From NCBI RefSeq assembly GCF_000686725.1, contig NZ_JMLK01000016.1:1-64000 (forward strand): DNA of 64,000 bases, written 5' to 3'. Positions within the stretch are counted from its first letter, which is position 1. Every line of letters begins with the position of its first letter. A program made the translations under genes and the position numbers. Shown here piece by piece: positions 27,774 through 38,265 of the stretch. This stretch comes from Clostridium akagii DSM 12554 (GTDB lineage: Bacteria; Bacillota; Clostridia; Clostridiales; Clostridiaceae). The notes under the pieces are model-generated. The model was not told the origin of the DNA and did no database searches. It saw only the letters and a list, made by a program, of their open reading frames with translations.

Positions 27774-29846
27774 TTAGTATTTTCCGAAATCATTATTACT
27801 TAAAGATATTGTTGGCCTATTTCTTGCCACTGGCAAATCGTCATTATTTTTGAATTTGCCTTTTTCTACTTTCACACTGTTATGTTCATCATATTGTATA
27901 GATGCACTGGTTTTTAACTTAAATTTTCCAACCATATTTTTAAGCATTGATGCTTGACCTGAAAGTTCTTCGCTAGCCGCTGCACTTTGTTCTGCAGTTG
28001 CTGAATTAGTTTGTACTACATCTGAAACTTGTTCTATTCCCTTATTTATTTGATATATTGCAGTTGCCTGTTCATTAGAAGCAGATGCTATTTCTCCAAC
28101 CAAGGTTGCTGCCTTAGTTACCCCAGAAACTATTTCATCAAGTGATTCTGCTGTATTGTCAGCAATTTTTCTTCCTAATTCAACTTTCTTAATTGATCCT
28201 TCAATTAATTCCGTTGTTTCCTTTGCAGCACTTGTGCTTCTTGCTGCAAGATTTCTTACTTCTTCTGCCACTACTGCAAACCCTTTCCCATGTTGTCCTG
28301 CTCTTGCTGCTTCCACTGCAGCATTTAGGGCTAACATATTAGTTTGAAAAGCAATATCATCAATAACCTTAATTATTTTTGAAATATTAGATGATGATTC
28401 GTTTATCTCCTCCATAGATTTAAGCATTTCTTTCATATGAGAATTACCAAGTGTAGCACCATCTTTTGCCTTAAGAGCCAACTCATTTGCTTGGCTAGAA
28501 TTAACTGCATTCTGTTTTGTCTGGGCAGCTACTTCTGTAATCGAAGATGTTAGTTCTTCTATGGAACTTGCTTGTTCAGTTGTTCCTTGTGAAAGTGCCT
28601 GACTTCCATCCGATACTTGATTTGACCCTGAAGAAACTTGATCTGCAGCATTATTAATCTCTCTAAACACTTCATTAAGGGATTTTATTGTAAGGTTTAA
28701 TGCGTTTTTAATATCAGCATGTTCTCCTTTATAATCTCCATTAACATTCACCCTTAAATCTCCCTTTGAAATTTCCTCAAGTACCGCTGCTGATTCTTTA
28801 ATTGGCTCGACAATAGCATCTATCATCTCATTGATTCCAGATATAAGTTCTTTCCATCCGCCATTAAATATATCAGCATTACCTCTTGTATCTAATTTCC
28901 CTTCTTGTGTGGCTTTTATAAGCTTACCTGTTTCTAATAATAGTTCTTTAATAGTTTCTACCATTCCCACTATATTTTTACCTAACACATCTTTTTCAGA
29001 TTTAACTTTAAATTCAACTGTCAAATCACCGGCAGCTATCTTTTCAACTGCATTTACTTGTTCTCTAATATTGTCTAGCATTTTCTTAAAAGCTAGCATC
29101 AATATTCCTGTTTCATCCTTTGAAAAATTACTAATTTCTATGTCAGTATCTCCAATGGAAAGTCTATCTGCAAATTCAACTAATTTTTTTATTGGTTTTG
29201 TAATTGATGCAGAAATTAATATTCCTAAAAGTATAGCCAGTGCTGCACCAATTATTATAAATCCTAGCATTATACTTTTTGAATTTGATGCAGTAGCTGT
29301 ATTTGAAGCTGCTGAAGTTTTTGCTAGGGAAATTTTCAAATCTAACAATTGTTGCATATTTTTTTCCACCAGGTTGTCTGCCTTAGCGCCCTCTCCTTTT
29401 AGCAATGCCATTGCTTCATCATCTTTATTTTCTTTTGCCAGTACCATGATTTTATCTACCACATTTTCATAAGATGCGATTGACTGATCTGTGGTTTTAG
29501 TAAGTTCTTTACCTGAGTCTGTTAATAAAGTTTTTTTCAATATATCAGAACTTTTATTGTAATTCACTTGATTTATTTTTATTTGATCTTCAGAATCCAA
29601 CATATCCTTTTCATTGCTAGATATAACTACATCTCTTAAGTTCGACCTCATTTTCTGGAAAGCCTCATCCATATCATAAAGATCATTCATTGGAACCGTC
29701 ATTTTTTCATACATCTCAGTGCCCTTAATATCCAGAGTGTTTAAATTTACCATTCCAACTATACCAATTACAGTGGCTATAATTGCCACCATAAAAAAGC
29801 CAGTTAATATTTTTGTACCTATCTTTAAATTGTATAGTAGTTTCAT
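27774..29846 (-). CDS. Chemoreceptor with poly-HAMP chain and FGKY tail
   Basis: A 690-residue methyl-accepting protein. It has a span at about 8-30, an extracytoplasmic helical sensor (about 31-185), a span at about 188-210, a canonical HAMP and about three further HAMP-like units ([40 protein letters not shown]). The signalling domain is at about 405-640 with [20 protein letters not shown], and the tail ends in [11 protein letters not shown]. The start is ATG at 29846, where AAGGGGGGA lies upstream; the open frame to 29879 is rejected. The sensor is of the same subtype as 33401-35623 (start [14 protein letters not shown]). It sits between cheB and cheR. Confidence 0.95.
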   Translation of the reverse strand: MKLLYNLKIGTKILTGFFMVAIIATVIGIVGMVNLNTLDIKGTEMYEKMTVPMNDLYDMDEAFQKMRSNLRDVVISSNEKDMLDSEDQIKINQVNYNKSSDILKKTLLTDSGKELTKTTDQSIASYENVVDKIMVLAKENKDDEAMALLKGEGAKADNLVEKNMQQLLDLKISLAKTSAASNTATASNSKSIMLGFIIIGAALAILLGILISASITKPIKKLVEFADRLSIGDTDIEISNFSKDETGILMLAFKKMLDNIREQVNAVEKIAAGDLTVEFKVKSEKDVLGKNIVGMVETIKELLLETGKLIKATQEGKLDTRGNADIFNGGWKELISGINEMIDAIVEPIKESAAVLEEISKGDLRVNVNGDYKGEHADIKNALNLTIKSLNEVFREINNAADQVSSGSNQVSDGSQALSQGTTEQASSIEELTSSITEVAAQTKQNAVNSSQANELALKAKDGATLGNSHMKEMLKSMEEINESSSNISKIIKVIDDIAFQTNMLALNAAVEAARAGQHGKGFAVVAEEVRNLAARSTSAAKETTELIEGSIKKVELGRKIADNTAESLDEIVSGVTKAATLVGEIASASNEQATAIYQINKGIEQVSDVVQTNSATAEQSAAASEELSGQASMLKNMVGKFKLKTSASIQYDEHNSVKVEKGKFKNNDDLPVARNRPTISLSNNDFGKY

Positions 29847-29879
29847 CTGTAGTCCCCCCTTATATACCATTTGAATCAT

Positions 29880-30917
29880 TTATCTTTTATCTTGAAGAAT
29901 AGTGTATATTAGCCTTGGAATATTTCTTAATGATGCTTGTTTCATAACGCCACCAATGTCATAGGCAACTTTGGGCATTCCATAAACTACGCTGGACTGT
30001 TCATCCTGCCCAATGGTAACTGCACCTTTTTGCTTCATTTTCATAAGTCCTTTTGCTCCATCGTAACCCATTCCTGTTAATATGATACCAATAGCATTAC
30101 TTCCTACATTTTCTGCCACAGAATTAAATAGTACATCCACTGACGGGCAATGACCATTTACTTTATCACCAGTAAAACATTCTACAAAATAATTATTTCC
30201 ACGTCGCACTAATGACATATGTCTATCCCCAGGAGCAAGAAGTATTTTTCCTGGAAGAACAACATCCCCATTTTCTGCTTCTTTCACTTCCATAGAGCAA
30301 ATATTATTTAATCTATCAGCATATATTTTTGTAAACACTGGAGGCATATGTTGCACAATTACAACACCTGGCATATCTTTAGGGAATCCTTTTATTACTT
30401 CAATAATGGCTTGAGTTCCACCAGTAGAAGCACCTATAGCAATTATTGAATTACTACTTTTAGTGTTGATTTTATCTATATGTGCTTCATTTAAAATGTT
30501 TTTTTTAAGCTGCCCGATTTTTGCCATAGATGCAATTTTAACCTTTATAATTAATTCATTAATAAATACGTCCTTACTTGTTCCTGCTACTGAGTTTATT
30601 TTTGTAACAAAATCCACTGCTCCTGCGTTTAACGCATCAAAAACATTTTCTCCTACAGAACTTACCACCACCACAGGTATAGGATACTGTGGCATAAGTC
30701 TTTTTAAAAATTCAATTCCGCTCATTTTGGGCATTTCTACATCCAACGTCATAACATCTGGTTCTAGTTCTATTATTTTATCTCTTGCCTCGAAAGCATT
30801 TGCTGCTGTTCCAACTACCTCAATTCCACGATCCGAGCCTATTCCTCTAGCAATTGTTTCTCTGAATAGTAATGAATCATCAACAACTAGCACCCTTACT
30901 TTTTTTGCTATATTCAT
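29880..30917 (-). CDS. cheB: CheB-type receptor methylesterase/response regulator (operon B)
   Basis: A 345-residue protein with an N-terminal receiver (DD at 13-14, phosphoacceptor Asp59 in MTLDVEMPKM) and a C-terminal methylesterase/glutamine deamidase domain (GASTGG Ser near 168, QHMPP His near 195, GMGYDGAKG Asp near 290). It removes methyl groups from receptors after phosphorylation by CheA. The start is ATG at 30917, which aligns with the start of the operon A paralogue (MSITKK) and has AAAGGA upstream; a TTG at 30923 is the alternative. By eye it is about 80% identical to 40586-41623. The 160-bp repeat element lies just upstream of it. Confidence 0.95.
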   Translation of the reverse strand: MNIAKKVRVLVVDDSLLFRETIARGIGSDRGIEVVGTAANAFEARDKIIELEPDVMTLDVEMPKMSGIEFLKRLMPQYPIPVVVVSSVGENVFDALNAGAVDFVTKINSVAGTSKDVFINELIIKVKIASMAKIGQLKKNILNEAHIDKINTKSSNSIIAIGASTGGTQAIIEVIKGFPKDMPGVVIVQHMPPVFTKIYADRLNNICSMEVKEAENGDVVLPGKILLAPGDRHMSLVRRGNNYFVECFTGDKVNGHCPSVDVLFNSVAENVGSNAIGIILTGMGYDGAKGLMKMKQKGAVTIGQDEQSSVVYGMPKVAYDIGGVMKQASLRNIPRLIYTILQDKR

Positions 30918-30957
30918 ATCCAAGAATCCTTTCCTCTTTACTAATTAATGAGTTTTA

Positions 30958-31117
30958 AGGCATCTGAAAGAAAATAACAAGTCAAAGATGCGACGGATAT
31001 TTTGCGCCAGACAAGGCGACATGTCCCGCTAATAGTGGTGCTATTTAAGGGTTATGTCTACGCAGTATGGCACAAAATAGACTAGCATACTGACTAGTTA
31101 TTTTTTTGAAGATGCCT
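30958..31117. repeat. 160-bp element with inverted terminal repeats, MITE-like
   Basis: The ends are imperfect inverted repeats of 27 bp: AGGCATCTGAAAGAAAATAA at the left and, on the other strand, AGGCATCTTCAAAAAAATAA at the right, both continuing C-[AT]-AGTCA. The interior is richer in GC than its surroundings and codes for nothing. It sits inside operon B, three bases past the stop of the receptor at 31120 and before cheB. A related half-element lies at 61321-61364. In RNA it could fold into a long hairpin and affect expression of the genes downstream. Confidence 0.65.
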
Positions 31118-31119
31118 CG

Positions 31120-33348
31120 TTAATATTTTCCGAACTCCGTACTACTTAAAGATATTCTTGGTTTATTTTTAGTTATAACCATATCATCATCCACTTGTTT
31201 GTCCTTTTGCCAATTATAATTTTTCTCAAGCCCTAAGGATTGTTCAGTATAATTCGCATTGTTATCTGTTTTTAGTCTAAACTTCCCTACCATGCCCTTA
31301 AGCAGAGCCGCTTGACTTGAAAGTTCTTCACTAGCTGCTGCACTTTCCTCTGCCGTTGCTGAATTAGTTTGTACCACATCAGAAACTTGTTCTATACCCT
31401 TATTTATTTGATATATTGCAGTTGCTTGTTCATTTGATGCTGAAGCAATTTCTCCCACTAAAGTTGTTGCCTTAGTTACCTCTAAAACTATTTGATCAAG
31501 AGATTCTGCTGTATTATTAGCAATTTTAGTTCCATATTCAACTTTTTTAATAGATCCTTCAATTAAATCCGTAGTTTCCTTTGCTGCATTAGCACTTCTT
31601 GCTGCTAGGTTTCTCACTTCCTCTGCTACTACCGCAAACCCCTTCCCGTGTTGACCTGCTCTTGCTGCTTCAACTGCAGCATTCAGTGCTAATATATTAG
31701 TTTGGAAAGCAATATCATCAATTACTTTGATTATTTTTGAAATATTAGAAGATGATTCATTTATCTCCTCCATAGATTTAAGCATGCCTTTCATATGGGA
31801 ATTTCCAACTACTGCACCTTCCTTAGCCTTAAGCGAAAGTTCATTTGCCTGACCAGCATTAACTGCATTCTGCTTTGTTTGAGCTGCCACTTCTGTAATG
31901 GAAGATGTTAATTCTTCTATTGAGCTTGCTTGCTCAGTAGTTCCCTGCGATAATGCTTGACTCCCATCTGAAACCTGATTTGAACCTGAAGAAACTTGAT
32001 CTGCAGCATTGTTTATTTCTATAAATACCTCATTAAATGAGTCCAGTGTATGGTTTAATGAATCTTTTATTACTTTATACTTACCTAAGTACTCTCCTAC
32101 CATGCCTCCACTTAAATCACCTTTAGCCATTTGCCTAAGAGTTTCTGTGGCTTCATCTATTGGCAAAGATACAGCATCAAGTGTCTTATTTAATCCTTCC
32201 AATATGTTTCTATACCCACCTTGAAATTTTAATGCATCACTTCTAGTTTCAAGCTTTCCGGCTATTGCACCATCCGCTATGAACGTAATTTCTTTAATGA
32301 GATTTTCTATGGTTGACATCATTATAATCATTGCTGGCATTAATTTATCATTTTCTGATCTTCTTCCAATCTTGTTAAGCTCCTTAAGTCCGCTTGTATC
32401 GCCTAAAGATGCTTGTGTAAGAAAAAATGATATACTCTCAATTCTTTCATTAACGGAGTTTATATTTTCAGCAAATTCCTTCATAGTTCCCTGATAAGAA
32501 CCTGTCATTTTATTGGTGAGGTCATTTAACGCCATACTTGCCAAAACTTTTTTGGACTCATTTATTGGTTTACTAATTGCATCAAGAGTTTTATTAAATC
32601 CTTCCACAATTTCGCGATAACCTCCTTTAAAATTTGAAACATCACTTCTAGTTTCAATATCCCCACTAACAGCAGCCTCTGATAAAACATTAACTTCTTT
32701 AATAAGGTTTTTTATGTTAGTCATCATAACAATCATTGTTGGCATTAACTTATCATTTTCTGACCGTCTACCAATATTAATGATTTCTTGAATTCCATCT
32801 ATATTACCTACTGATATTTCTGTATTTAATTTCACTATATTTACAATTCTTTCATTAACTGAGTTTATATTTTCAGCAAATTCCTTCATCATTCCTTTGT
32901 ATGAGCCTGTCATTTTAATTGTAAGATCATTTACAGCCATATTTGCTAAAACATTGTTTGATTCATTTAATGGTTTAATGATTTCATCAATAATTTTATT
33001 TATGCCTTGCATTATTTTTTTATGATCTCCATTGTGCATTGCTACATCTAACCTTGTTTGCACTTTGCCTTCAGCTATTGTATCCCCAAGTATATTTATA
33101 TCAGAAACCACATTCTTAATAGATTTACTTATAAAATTAGATATTGTTAAATCTATTATAATAGCAATTAAAATAATCACTATTATAGAAATTACAAGCA
33201 TTATAAATGTTGAATTATAAACTTGTTTTGAGCCTATGTTTTCAATTACTAAATGCATCATATAACCAATAAAACATCCTAAAATTGTTGTAATACTAAA
33301 ACCAAATAATAATTTTGACGGTGTTTTCATATTATTAAACCATATCAT
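31120..33348 (-). CDS. Chemoreceptor without sensor domain, about eight HAMP-like units
   Basis: A 742-residue receptor with two membrane spans (about 12-32 and 44-68) separated by only about a dozen residues, so there is no extracytoplasmic ligand domain. It has no canonical membrane-proximal HAMP like the others but about eight HAMP-like units up to about residue 470. A three-unit block (VLANMAVNDLTIKMTG..., GRRSENDKLMP..., GGYREIVEG...) is followed by a second, diverged copy (VLASMALNDLTNKMTG..., GRRSENDKLMP..., GGYRNILEG...). The signalling domain (about 475-690) has [20 protein letters not shown], and the tail ends in ISLSSTEFGKY. GGGAGGA precedes the ATG. It may read cytoplasmic or membrane cues or act as a signalling partner for the other receptors. 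Confidence 0.93.
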   Translation of the reverse strand: MIWFNNMKTPSKLLFGFSITTILGCFIGYMMHLVIENIGSKQVYNSTFIMLVISIIVIILIAIIIDLTISNFISKSIKNVVSDINILGDTIAEGKVQTRLDVAMHNGDHKKIMQGINKIIDEIIKPLNESNNVLANMAVNDLTIKMTGSYKGMMKEFAENINSVNERIVNIVKLNTEISVGNIDGIQEIINIGRRSENDKLMPTMIVMMTNIKNLIKEVNVLSEAAVSGDIETRSDVSNFKGGYREIVEGFNKTLDAISKPINESKKVLASMALNDLTNKMTGSYQGTMKEFAENINSVNERIESISFFLTQASLGDTSGLKELNKIGRRSENDKLMPAMIIMMSTIENLIKEITFIADGAIAGKLETRSDALKFQGGYRNILEGLNKTLDAVSLPIDEATETLRQMAKGDLSGGMVGEYLGKYKVIKDSLNHTLDSFNEVFIEINNAADQVSSGSNQVSDGSQALSQGTTEQASSIEELTSSITEVAAQTKQNAVNAGQANELSLKAKEGAVVGNSHMKGMLKSMEEINESSSNISKIIKVIDDIAFQTNILALNAAVEAARAGQHGKGFAVVAEEVRNLAARSANAAKETTDLIEGSIKKVEYGTKIANNTAESLDQIVLEVTKATTLVGEIASASNEQATAIYQINKGIEQVSDVVQTNSATAEESAAASEELSSQAALLKGMVGKFRLKTDNNANYTEQSLGLEKNYNWQKDKQVDDDMVITKNKPRISLSSTEFGKY

Positions 33349-33400
33349 AATTTATTTTCCTCCCATTTTTTGAAAATAATCAATGAATATTTAATATTTG

Positions 33401-35623
33401 CTAGTATTTTCCAAAATCATTGTTACTTAGAGATATTCTTGGTTTATTTTTAGTTAATGGTATATTTTCAGCAAAGACCCCTGGTTTTTTTGATGAATTC
33501 TGAATTTTATAAGAATTTGCAGATGATTTGCTGTTTTGTCCTGTTGCATCCATTTTTAGCTTGAACTTTCCTACCATATTCTTAAGCGTTGATGCTTGCC
33601 CTGAGAGTTCTTCACTAGCTGCTGCACTTTGCTCTGCAGTGGCAGAATTAGTTTGTACCACATCTGATACTTGCTCGATTCCCTTGTTTATTTGATATAT
33701 TGCAGTTGCCTGTTCATTTGATGCGGCTGCTATTTCTCCTACTAGTGTGGCAGCTTTAGTTACCCCTACTACTATTTGGTCCAGTGATTCTGCTGTACTA
33801 TTTGCAATTTTTGTTCCAAACTCTACTTTTTTAATTGAACCTTCTATTAAATCTGTAGTTTCTTTAGCCGCATTTGCACTTCTTGCTGCAAGATTTCTTA
33901 CTTCCTCTGCAACTACTGCAAACCCTTTACCATGTTGTCCAGCTCTTGCTGCCTCAACTGCAGCGTTTAATGCTAATATGTTAGTTTGAAAAGCTATATC
34001 ATCAATTACTTTAATTATTTTTGAAATACTTGATGACGAATCGTTGATTTCCTCCATGGATTTAAGCATGTCTTTCATATGAGAATTTCCAAGTGTTGCT
34101 CCTTCTTTGGCATCAAGTGCTAATTCATTTGCTTGACTTGCATTAACTGCATTCTGCTTTGTTTGAGCTGCCACTTCAGTAATAGAGGAAGTTAATTCTT
34201 CTATAGAACTTGCTTGCTCTGTTGTTCCTTGAGATAGTGCTTGACTTCCATCTGAAACTTGATTTGAACCTGAAGAGACCTGGTCCGCAGAATTATTTAT
34301 TTCCGTAAATACTTCATTAAAAGATTCAATAATAAGGTTTAATGCATCCTTAATCTGAGCAAAATCACCTTTGTATTCATTATTAATTGATAAATTAAGA
34401 TTTGAATTAGACATTTGTTCTAAAACTTCTGAGATTTCAGCTATATAAGAAGATAATGAGTTTATAGTACCATTTAAAGCATTTTTAATCTCCGCATGAT
34501 CCCCTTTATAATCACCTTTCATATTTACCTTTAAGTTTCCATTTGACATTTCTTGCAATACTTGTGATGCTTCCTTAATAGGTTCAACTACAGCATCTAA
34601 AATGTTATTTAAGCCTTCAACTATGCTCTTATATCCTCCATTAAACTTTGTCACATCTCCACGTGTGGATAATTTACCATCTATAGCAGTTTTGGTTAAC
34701 ATGTTTGTTTCTGCTTCAAGCCTGCTAACAGCTTCAACTACAAGAATCATACTTTTTGCTAGTACATCTTTATCAGATTTAGGATTTATTTCAACACTAA
34801 AATCTCCCTTAGAAATTCTCTCAGCATAAACTGAGTTTTCATATATGTTCGCAACCATTTTCCTAAATGCTATCATTAATGTTCCTATCTCATCCTTTGA
34901 TTCACCTGTGATTTTTATTTCAACATCACCAAGTGCAATTCTATCCGCATAATCCACTAATTTTTTTATTGGGCTCGTAATTGATTTTGCTATAATCATT
35001 CCTAGTACAATAGCCAGTGCTACACCAATAACTATAAATCCAATCATTAGATTTCTAGCACTTGATTGAGTAGCTTTATTTGAATCAGAAGCTGACTTAG
35101 CCAATGATATTTTTAATTCGGATAATTTTTGCATATTAGCTACAACTGTATTATTCGCCTTTACACCTTTATCATTTGTAAGTGCCATAGCTTCATCGTG
35201 TTTATTTTGCTCTGCTAGTGCTATAATTTCATCTACTACTTTCGCATAGGCTACTATTGAATTTTCCGTAGCTTTCGCAGATGCAATACCATTAGTTGTT
35301 AGTAGTGTTTTTTCAAATTCATCGGAATTAGTATTATACATGGCTTCATTATCTTTTACTTGCTGCTTAAGATCTGCTATGTTTTTTTCATTAGTTTCTA
35401 ATAATATGTCTCTAACATTTATCCTGATTTTTTCAAATGCTTGATCCATATTATAAAGATTACTCATTGGAACTGTCATTTTTTCATACATTTCGCTATC
35501 TTTATTAGATACTGTATTTAAATTGATTATACCTGTTATACCAATTACCATCGCAACAATTGCCACAATAAAAAATCCTAATAATATTTTTGTACCTATC
35601 TTTACGTTGCTAAATAGTTTCAT
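33401..35623 (-). CDS. Chemoreceptor with poly-HAMP chain and FGKY tail
   Basis: A 740-residue receptor and the first receptor of operon B, starting 15 bases after cheW. It has a span at about 8-30, an extracytoplasmic helical sensor (about 31-185), a second span (about 188-210), a canonical HAMP and about four more HAMP-like units. The last two of these (VLQEMSNGNLKVNMKGDY and VLEQMSNSNLNLSINNEY) are nearly the same as in 42519-45008. The signalling domain is at about 445-680; the tail ends in [11 protein letters not shown]. The mosaic of a sensor like 27774-29846 and HAMP units like 42519-45008 suggests recombination between receptor copies. Confidence 0.95.
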   Translation of the reverse strand: MKLFSNVKIGTKILLGFFIVAIVAMVIGITGIINLNTVSNKDSEMYEKMTVPMSNLYNMDQAFEKIRINVRDILLETNEKNIADLKQQVKDNEAMYNTNSDEFEKTLLTTNGIASAKATENSIVAYAKVVDEIIALAEQNKHDEAMALTNDKGVKANNTVVANMQKLSELKISLAKSASDSNKATQSSARNLMIGFIVIGVALAIVLGMIIAKSITSPIKKLVDYADRIALGDVEIKITGESKDEIGTLMIAFRKMVANIYENSVYAERISKGDFSVEINPKSDKDVLAKSMILVVEAVSRLEAETNMLTKTAIDGKLSTRGDVTKFNGGYKSIVEGLNNILDAVVEPIKEASQVLQEMSNGNLKVNMKGDYKGDHAEIKNALNGTINSLSSYIAEISEVLEQMSNSNLNLSINNEYKGDFAQIKDALNLIIESFNEVFTEINNSADQVSSGSNQVSDGSQALSQGTTEQASSIEELTSSITEVAAQTKQNAVNASQANELALDAKEGATLGNSHMKDMLKSMEEINDSSSSISKIIKVIDDIAFQTNILALNAAVEAARAGQHGKGFAVVAEEVRNLAARSANAAKETTDLIEGSIKKVEFGTKIANSTAESLDQIVVGVTKAATLVGEIAAASNEQATAIYQINKGIEQVSDVVQTNSATAEQSAAASEELSGQASTLKNMVGKFKLKMDATGQNSKSSANSYKIQNSSKKPGVFAENIPLTKNKPRISLSNNDFGKY

Positions 35624-35637
35624 TTAATAATCTCCTT

Positions 35638-36132
35638 TTATACTAGAGCACCGATTTTCTCTAGTTCCTCGTCCTTGAGTAATTTTCCACAATCAAGCAA
35701 TAACTTAACTTGGTTTCCCACTTTCCCTATTCCTCTAACATAGCGATTATGAAATCCTGTTTTTATATCTGGTGGAGGAACAATATCATTTTCATCAATA
35801 TTGATTACTTCAGCAACATTATCTACAATAAGTCCTACAGATGTTGCCTTTATTTCAATTACAACGATACATGTCCTATCGTTATATTCCTTTGCTTCTT
35901 TTTTAAACCTAAGCCGTACATCAATAACTGGGATGATTTTTCCTCTAAGATTTATTATTCCCTTCACATAGCTTGGTAATTCAGGAACTTCTGTTATCTC
36001 TTGTATAACAATTATCTCTGTTACAAACTTAATTTCAATGCCATAGGATTCCTTACCAACAGAAAATGCTAAAAATTTTCCTTTTTGAGTATCCTCTGAA
36101 GTTTCCATAAATTCATCTAAAATTTCTTCCAT
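35638..36132 (-). CDS. cheW: CheW adaptor (operon B)
   Basis: A 164-residue protein made of a single CheW-like SH3-type domain (FSVGKESYGIEIKFVTEII, then VPELPSYVKGIINLRGKIIPVIDVRLRF). It couples receptors to CheA in the chemosensory array. It lies between cheA and the first receptor gene, with about 15-24 bases between stops and starts. It is about 85% identical by eye to the operon A copy at 45024-45518, so cross-incorporation of the two adaptors into one array is conceivable. Confidence 0.96.
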   Translation of the reverse strand: MEEILDEFMETSEDTQKGKFLAFSVGKESYGIEIKFVTEIIVIQEITEVPELPSYVKGIINLRGKIIPVIDVRLRFKKEAKEYNDRTCIVVIEIKATSVGLIVDNVAEVINIDENDIVPPPDIKTGFHNRYVRGIGKVGNQVKLLLDCGKLLKDEELEKIGALV

Positions 36133-36155
36133 TTTAATACCACCTTTCTTTAATT

Positions 36156-38237
36156 TTACCTGCTTAAAATTCCACTTACATCTAAAATGAGACTGATATT
36201 ACCATCTCCAAGTATTGTACATCCAGCTATTCCTTTAATTTTCTTAATATAAGTTGGTAGCGCTTTAACAACCACCTGCTGTTCCCCAATTAATGAGTCT
36301 ACGAATAAACAAGCAGCTCTTGTATTATCTTCTACCATAACCATTATTCCTTCAGTAGCTTTTTTTACTGTGGTATTTATATTAAATATTTTATGAAGTC
36401 TATATATTGGGTAGGCTCTGCCCCGTATCATTATCATTTCATTCCCCTCAGAATCAGCAATTACCTCGTTCTCTTTTGGTTTAAAAGATTCTCTAATGCT
36501 TGTAATTGGTATTGTGTATTTAGATTTTCCAACTGCCACCTCTAGTCCATCAATAATAGCTAACGTTAACGGAATTTTAATTGATATAGTGCTTCCTTTA
36601 CCTTTCTCACTTTCAATTGAAATAGATCCCCCTATACTATCAATATTTTTTTTCACTACATCCATCCCAACTCCACGGCCAGAATACTCTGTTACGTTAT
36701 CATTTGTGGAAAATCCAGGTAGTAAAATATTTGAGAATATTTCTTTATTCGATAATTCATCTTGAGATTTTGTAACTAAACCTTTAAGTTTAGCTTTATC
36801 ATATATTCTTTTTTTGTCCAATCCTTTTCCATCATCTTTAACAATTATAAATACATCTCCACCAGCATTTTTTGCTTCTAATGTTATTTTTCCAATTTCA
36901 GGTTTACCAGAAGCAAGTCTTTCCTCTTTTTCTTCTATCCCATGATCTAAAGAATTCCTTACAAGATGCATAAGTGGATCGGAAATATGGTCGATAATAT
37001 TTTTATCAACCTCTGTTTCCTCACCTATAATAACAAGTTCAACTTCCTTATCTAGTTTTTTACTCATATCCCTAACAATTCTATTCATCTTGTGGAATGT
37101 CATTGACACTGGTATCATCCTTATGGACATTACAATATCCTGTAGTTCATTGGTAAGTTTTCTAAGTTGCCTTGAAGCTTTTTTAAAATTGTCTAGTTGT
37201 AATCCCTCTAAATCTGGATTTTTTGCAACCATAGCCTCGGAAATAACTATCTCACCTACCAAATCTAGTAGCATGTCCAATTTTGAGATGTTAACACTTA
37301 TAATACTTTGTTGCTTAGCACTTTTTGTTATATGCTCAGCTCCATCTTTATTTATTTGTGGCTGCTTTGCTAGTTCTCTCGTTACAATTGTTTCTGTATT
37401 TTCTACTAAATCTTCTAAAACTATTGTTTTTTTAGATTTTAATACATTAAGTTCTGGTGGATATTCTTTAACCTCAGCGAAATCTAACTCCTTTAAAAAA
37501 ATAATTCCATTAAGTTGTTCCTCCACCTTTTCTTTTCCTATATCTGTACTAAATCCTATTAAAAGTCCATTTTTCCTAATTGCATCTGTACTATGTTCAC
37601 TTTCAATAACATCCTCAGGTATGTGATAAATTTCACTTACAATATTCTTAAGATTGTGAATTACGGCGTAAGCTCTCACGTTCTCCATCTCACATCCATC
37701 TTCATAAAAAATTCTTGCTACATATTTACGTTTATCTTCCTCACTTGAGTTTTCACGTAAACCTATGTATTCTGGAGTATCTTCATGGTGTTCTAATACA
37801 ATATCTTTAACAGCGCCTTCACTGGATTCTTTCATATTTTTAAGCAGGTTTGAACTTTTTAATACTAAAATTTCACTTGATCCATCAGCATTTCCATCAT
37901 TCTCTATTTTTAAAACTTCCCCTTTAATAAAGTCAATTCCCGAAAGTACCAAATCAAATAAATTTTCAAAATCTATCTTAGCTTCATTGTTCTCTCTAAT
38001 AAAATAGAACAAATCTTCCATTGAATGTGCTAAAACAGAAATATCGTTAAATGTCATCATAGCTGATGAGCTCTTAATAGTATGCATAATTCTAAAGATT
38101 TCATTTATTGCTTCAGGGCCGATTTTTTTGTTTTTTTCACATTCAATGCTAATTTTTTCAAGTTGCTCCATTAGCTGTGTTGCTTCAAAAAGATATATTT
38201 CTAACATCGGTTCTCTAGTAGTTCCATCATCTGACAT
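36156..38237 (-). CDS. cheA: CheA histidine kinase (operon B)
   Basis: A 693-residue kinase. It has an N-terminal Hpt domain with phospho-His52 (IMHTIKSSSAMM), a P2-like region (about 170-270, starting RKYVARIFYEDGCEMENV), a dimerisation domain P3 (about 325-390), the ATP-binding P4 (N-box HLVRNSLDHG near 455; G-boxes VKDDGKGLD and SGRGVGMDVV) and a C-terminal CheW-like P5. It phosphorylates CheY and CheB. The start is ATG at 38237, since AAGGGTGAG lies upstream and the paralogue also begins MS[D/E]DG; the GTG at 38249 is rejected. Confidence 0.96.
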   Translation of the reverse strand: MSDDGTTREPMLEIYLFEATQLMEQLEKISIECEKNKKIGPEAINEIFRIMHTIKSSSAMMTFNDISVLAHSMEDLFYFIRENNEAKIDFENLFDLVLSGIDFIKGEVLKIENDGNADGSSEILVLKSSNLLKNMKESSEGAVKDIVLEHHEDTPEYIGLRENSSEEDKRKYVARIFYEDGCEMENVRAYAVIHNLKNIVSEIYHIPEDVIESEHSTDAIRKNGLLIGFSTDIGKEKVEEQLNGIIFLKELDFAEVKEYPPELNVLKSKKTIVLEDLVENTETIVTRELAKQPQINKDGAEHITKSAKQQSIISVNISKLDMLLDLVGEIVISEAMVAKNPDLEGLQLDNFKKASRQLRKLTNELQDIVMSIRMIPVSMTFHKMNRIVRDMSKKLDKEVELVIIGEETEVDKNIIDHISDPLMHLVRNSLDHGIEEKEERLASGKPEIGKITLEAKNAGGDVFIIVKDDGKGLDKKRIYDKAKLKGLVTKSQDELSNKEIFSNILLPGFSTNDNVTEYSGRGVGMDVVKKNIDSIGGSISIESEKGKGSTISIKIPLTLAIIDGLEVAVGKSKYTIPITSIRESFKPKENEVIADSEGNEMIMIRGRAYPIYRLHKIFNINTTVKKATEGIMVMVEDNTRAACLFVDSLIGEQQVVVKALPTYIKKIKGIAGCTILGDGNISLILDVSGILSR

Positions 38238-38265
38238 AAGATTTCTCACCCTTTCTACAAAAATA

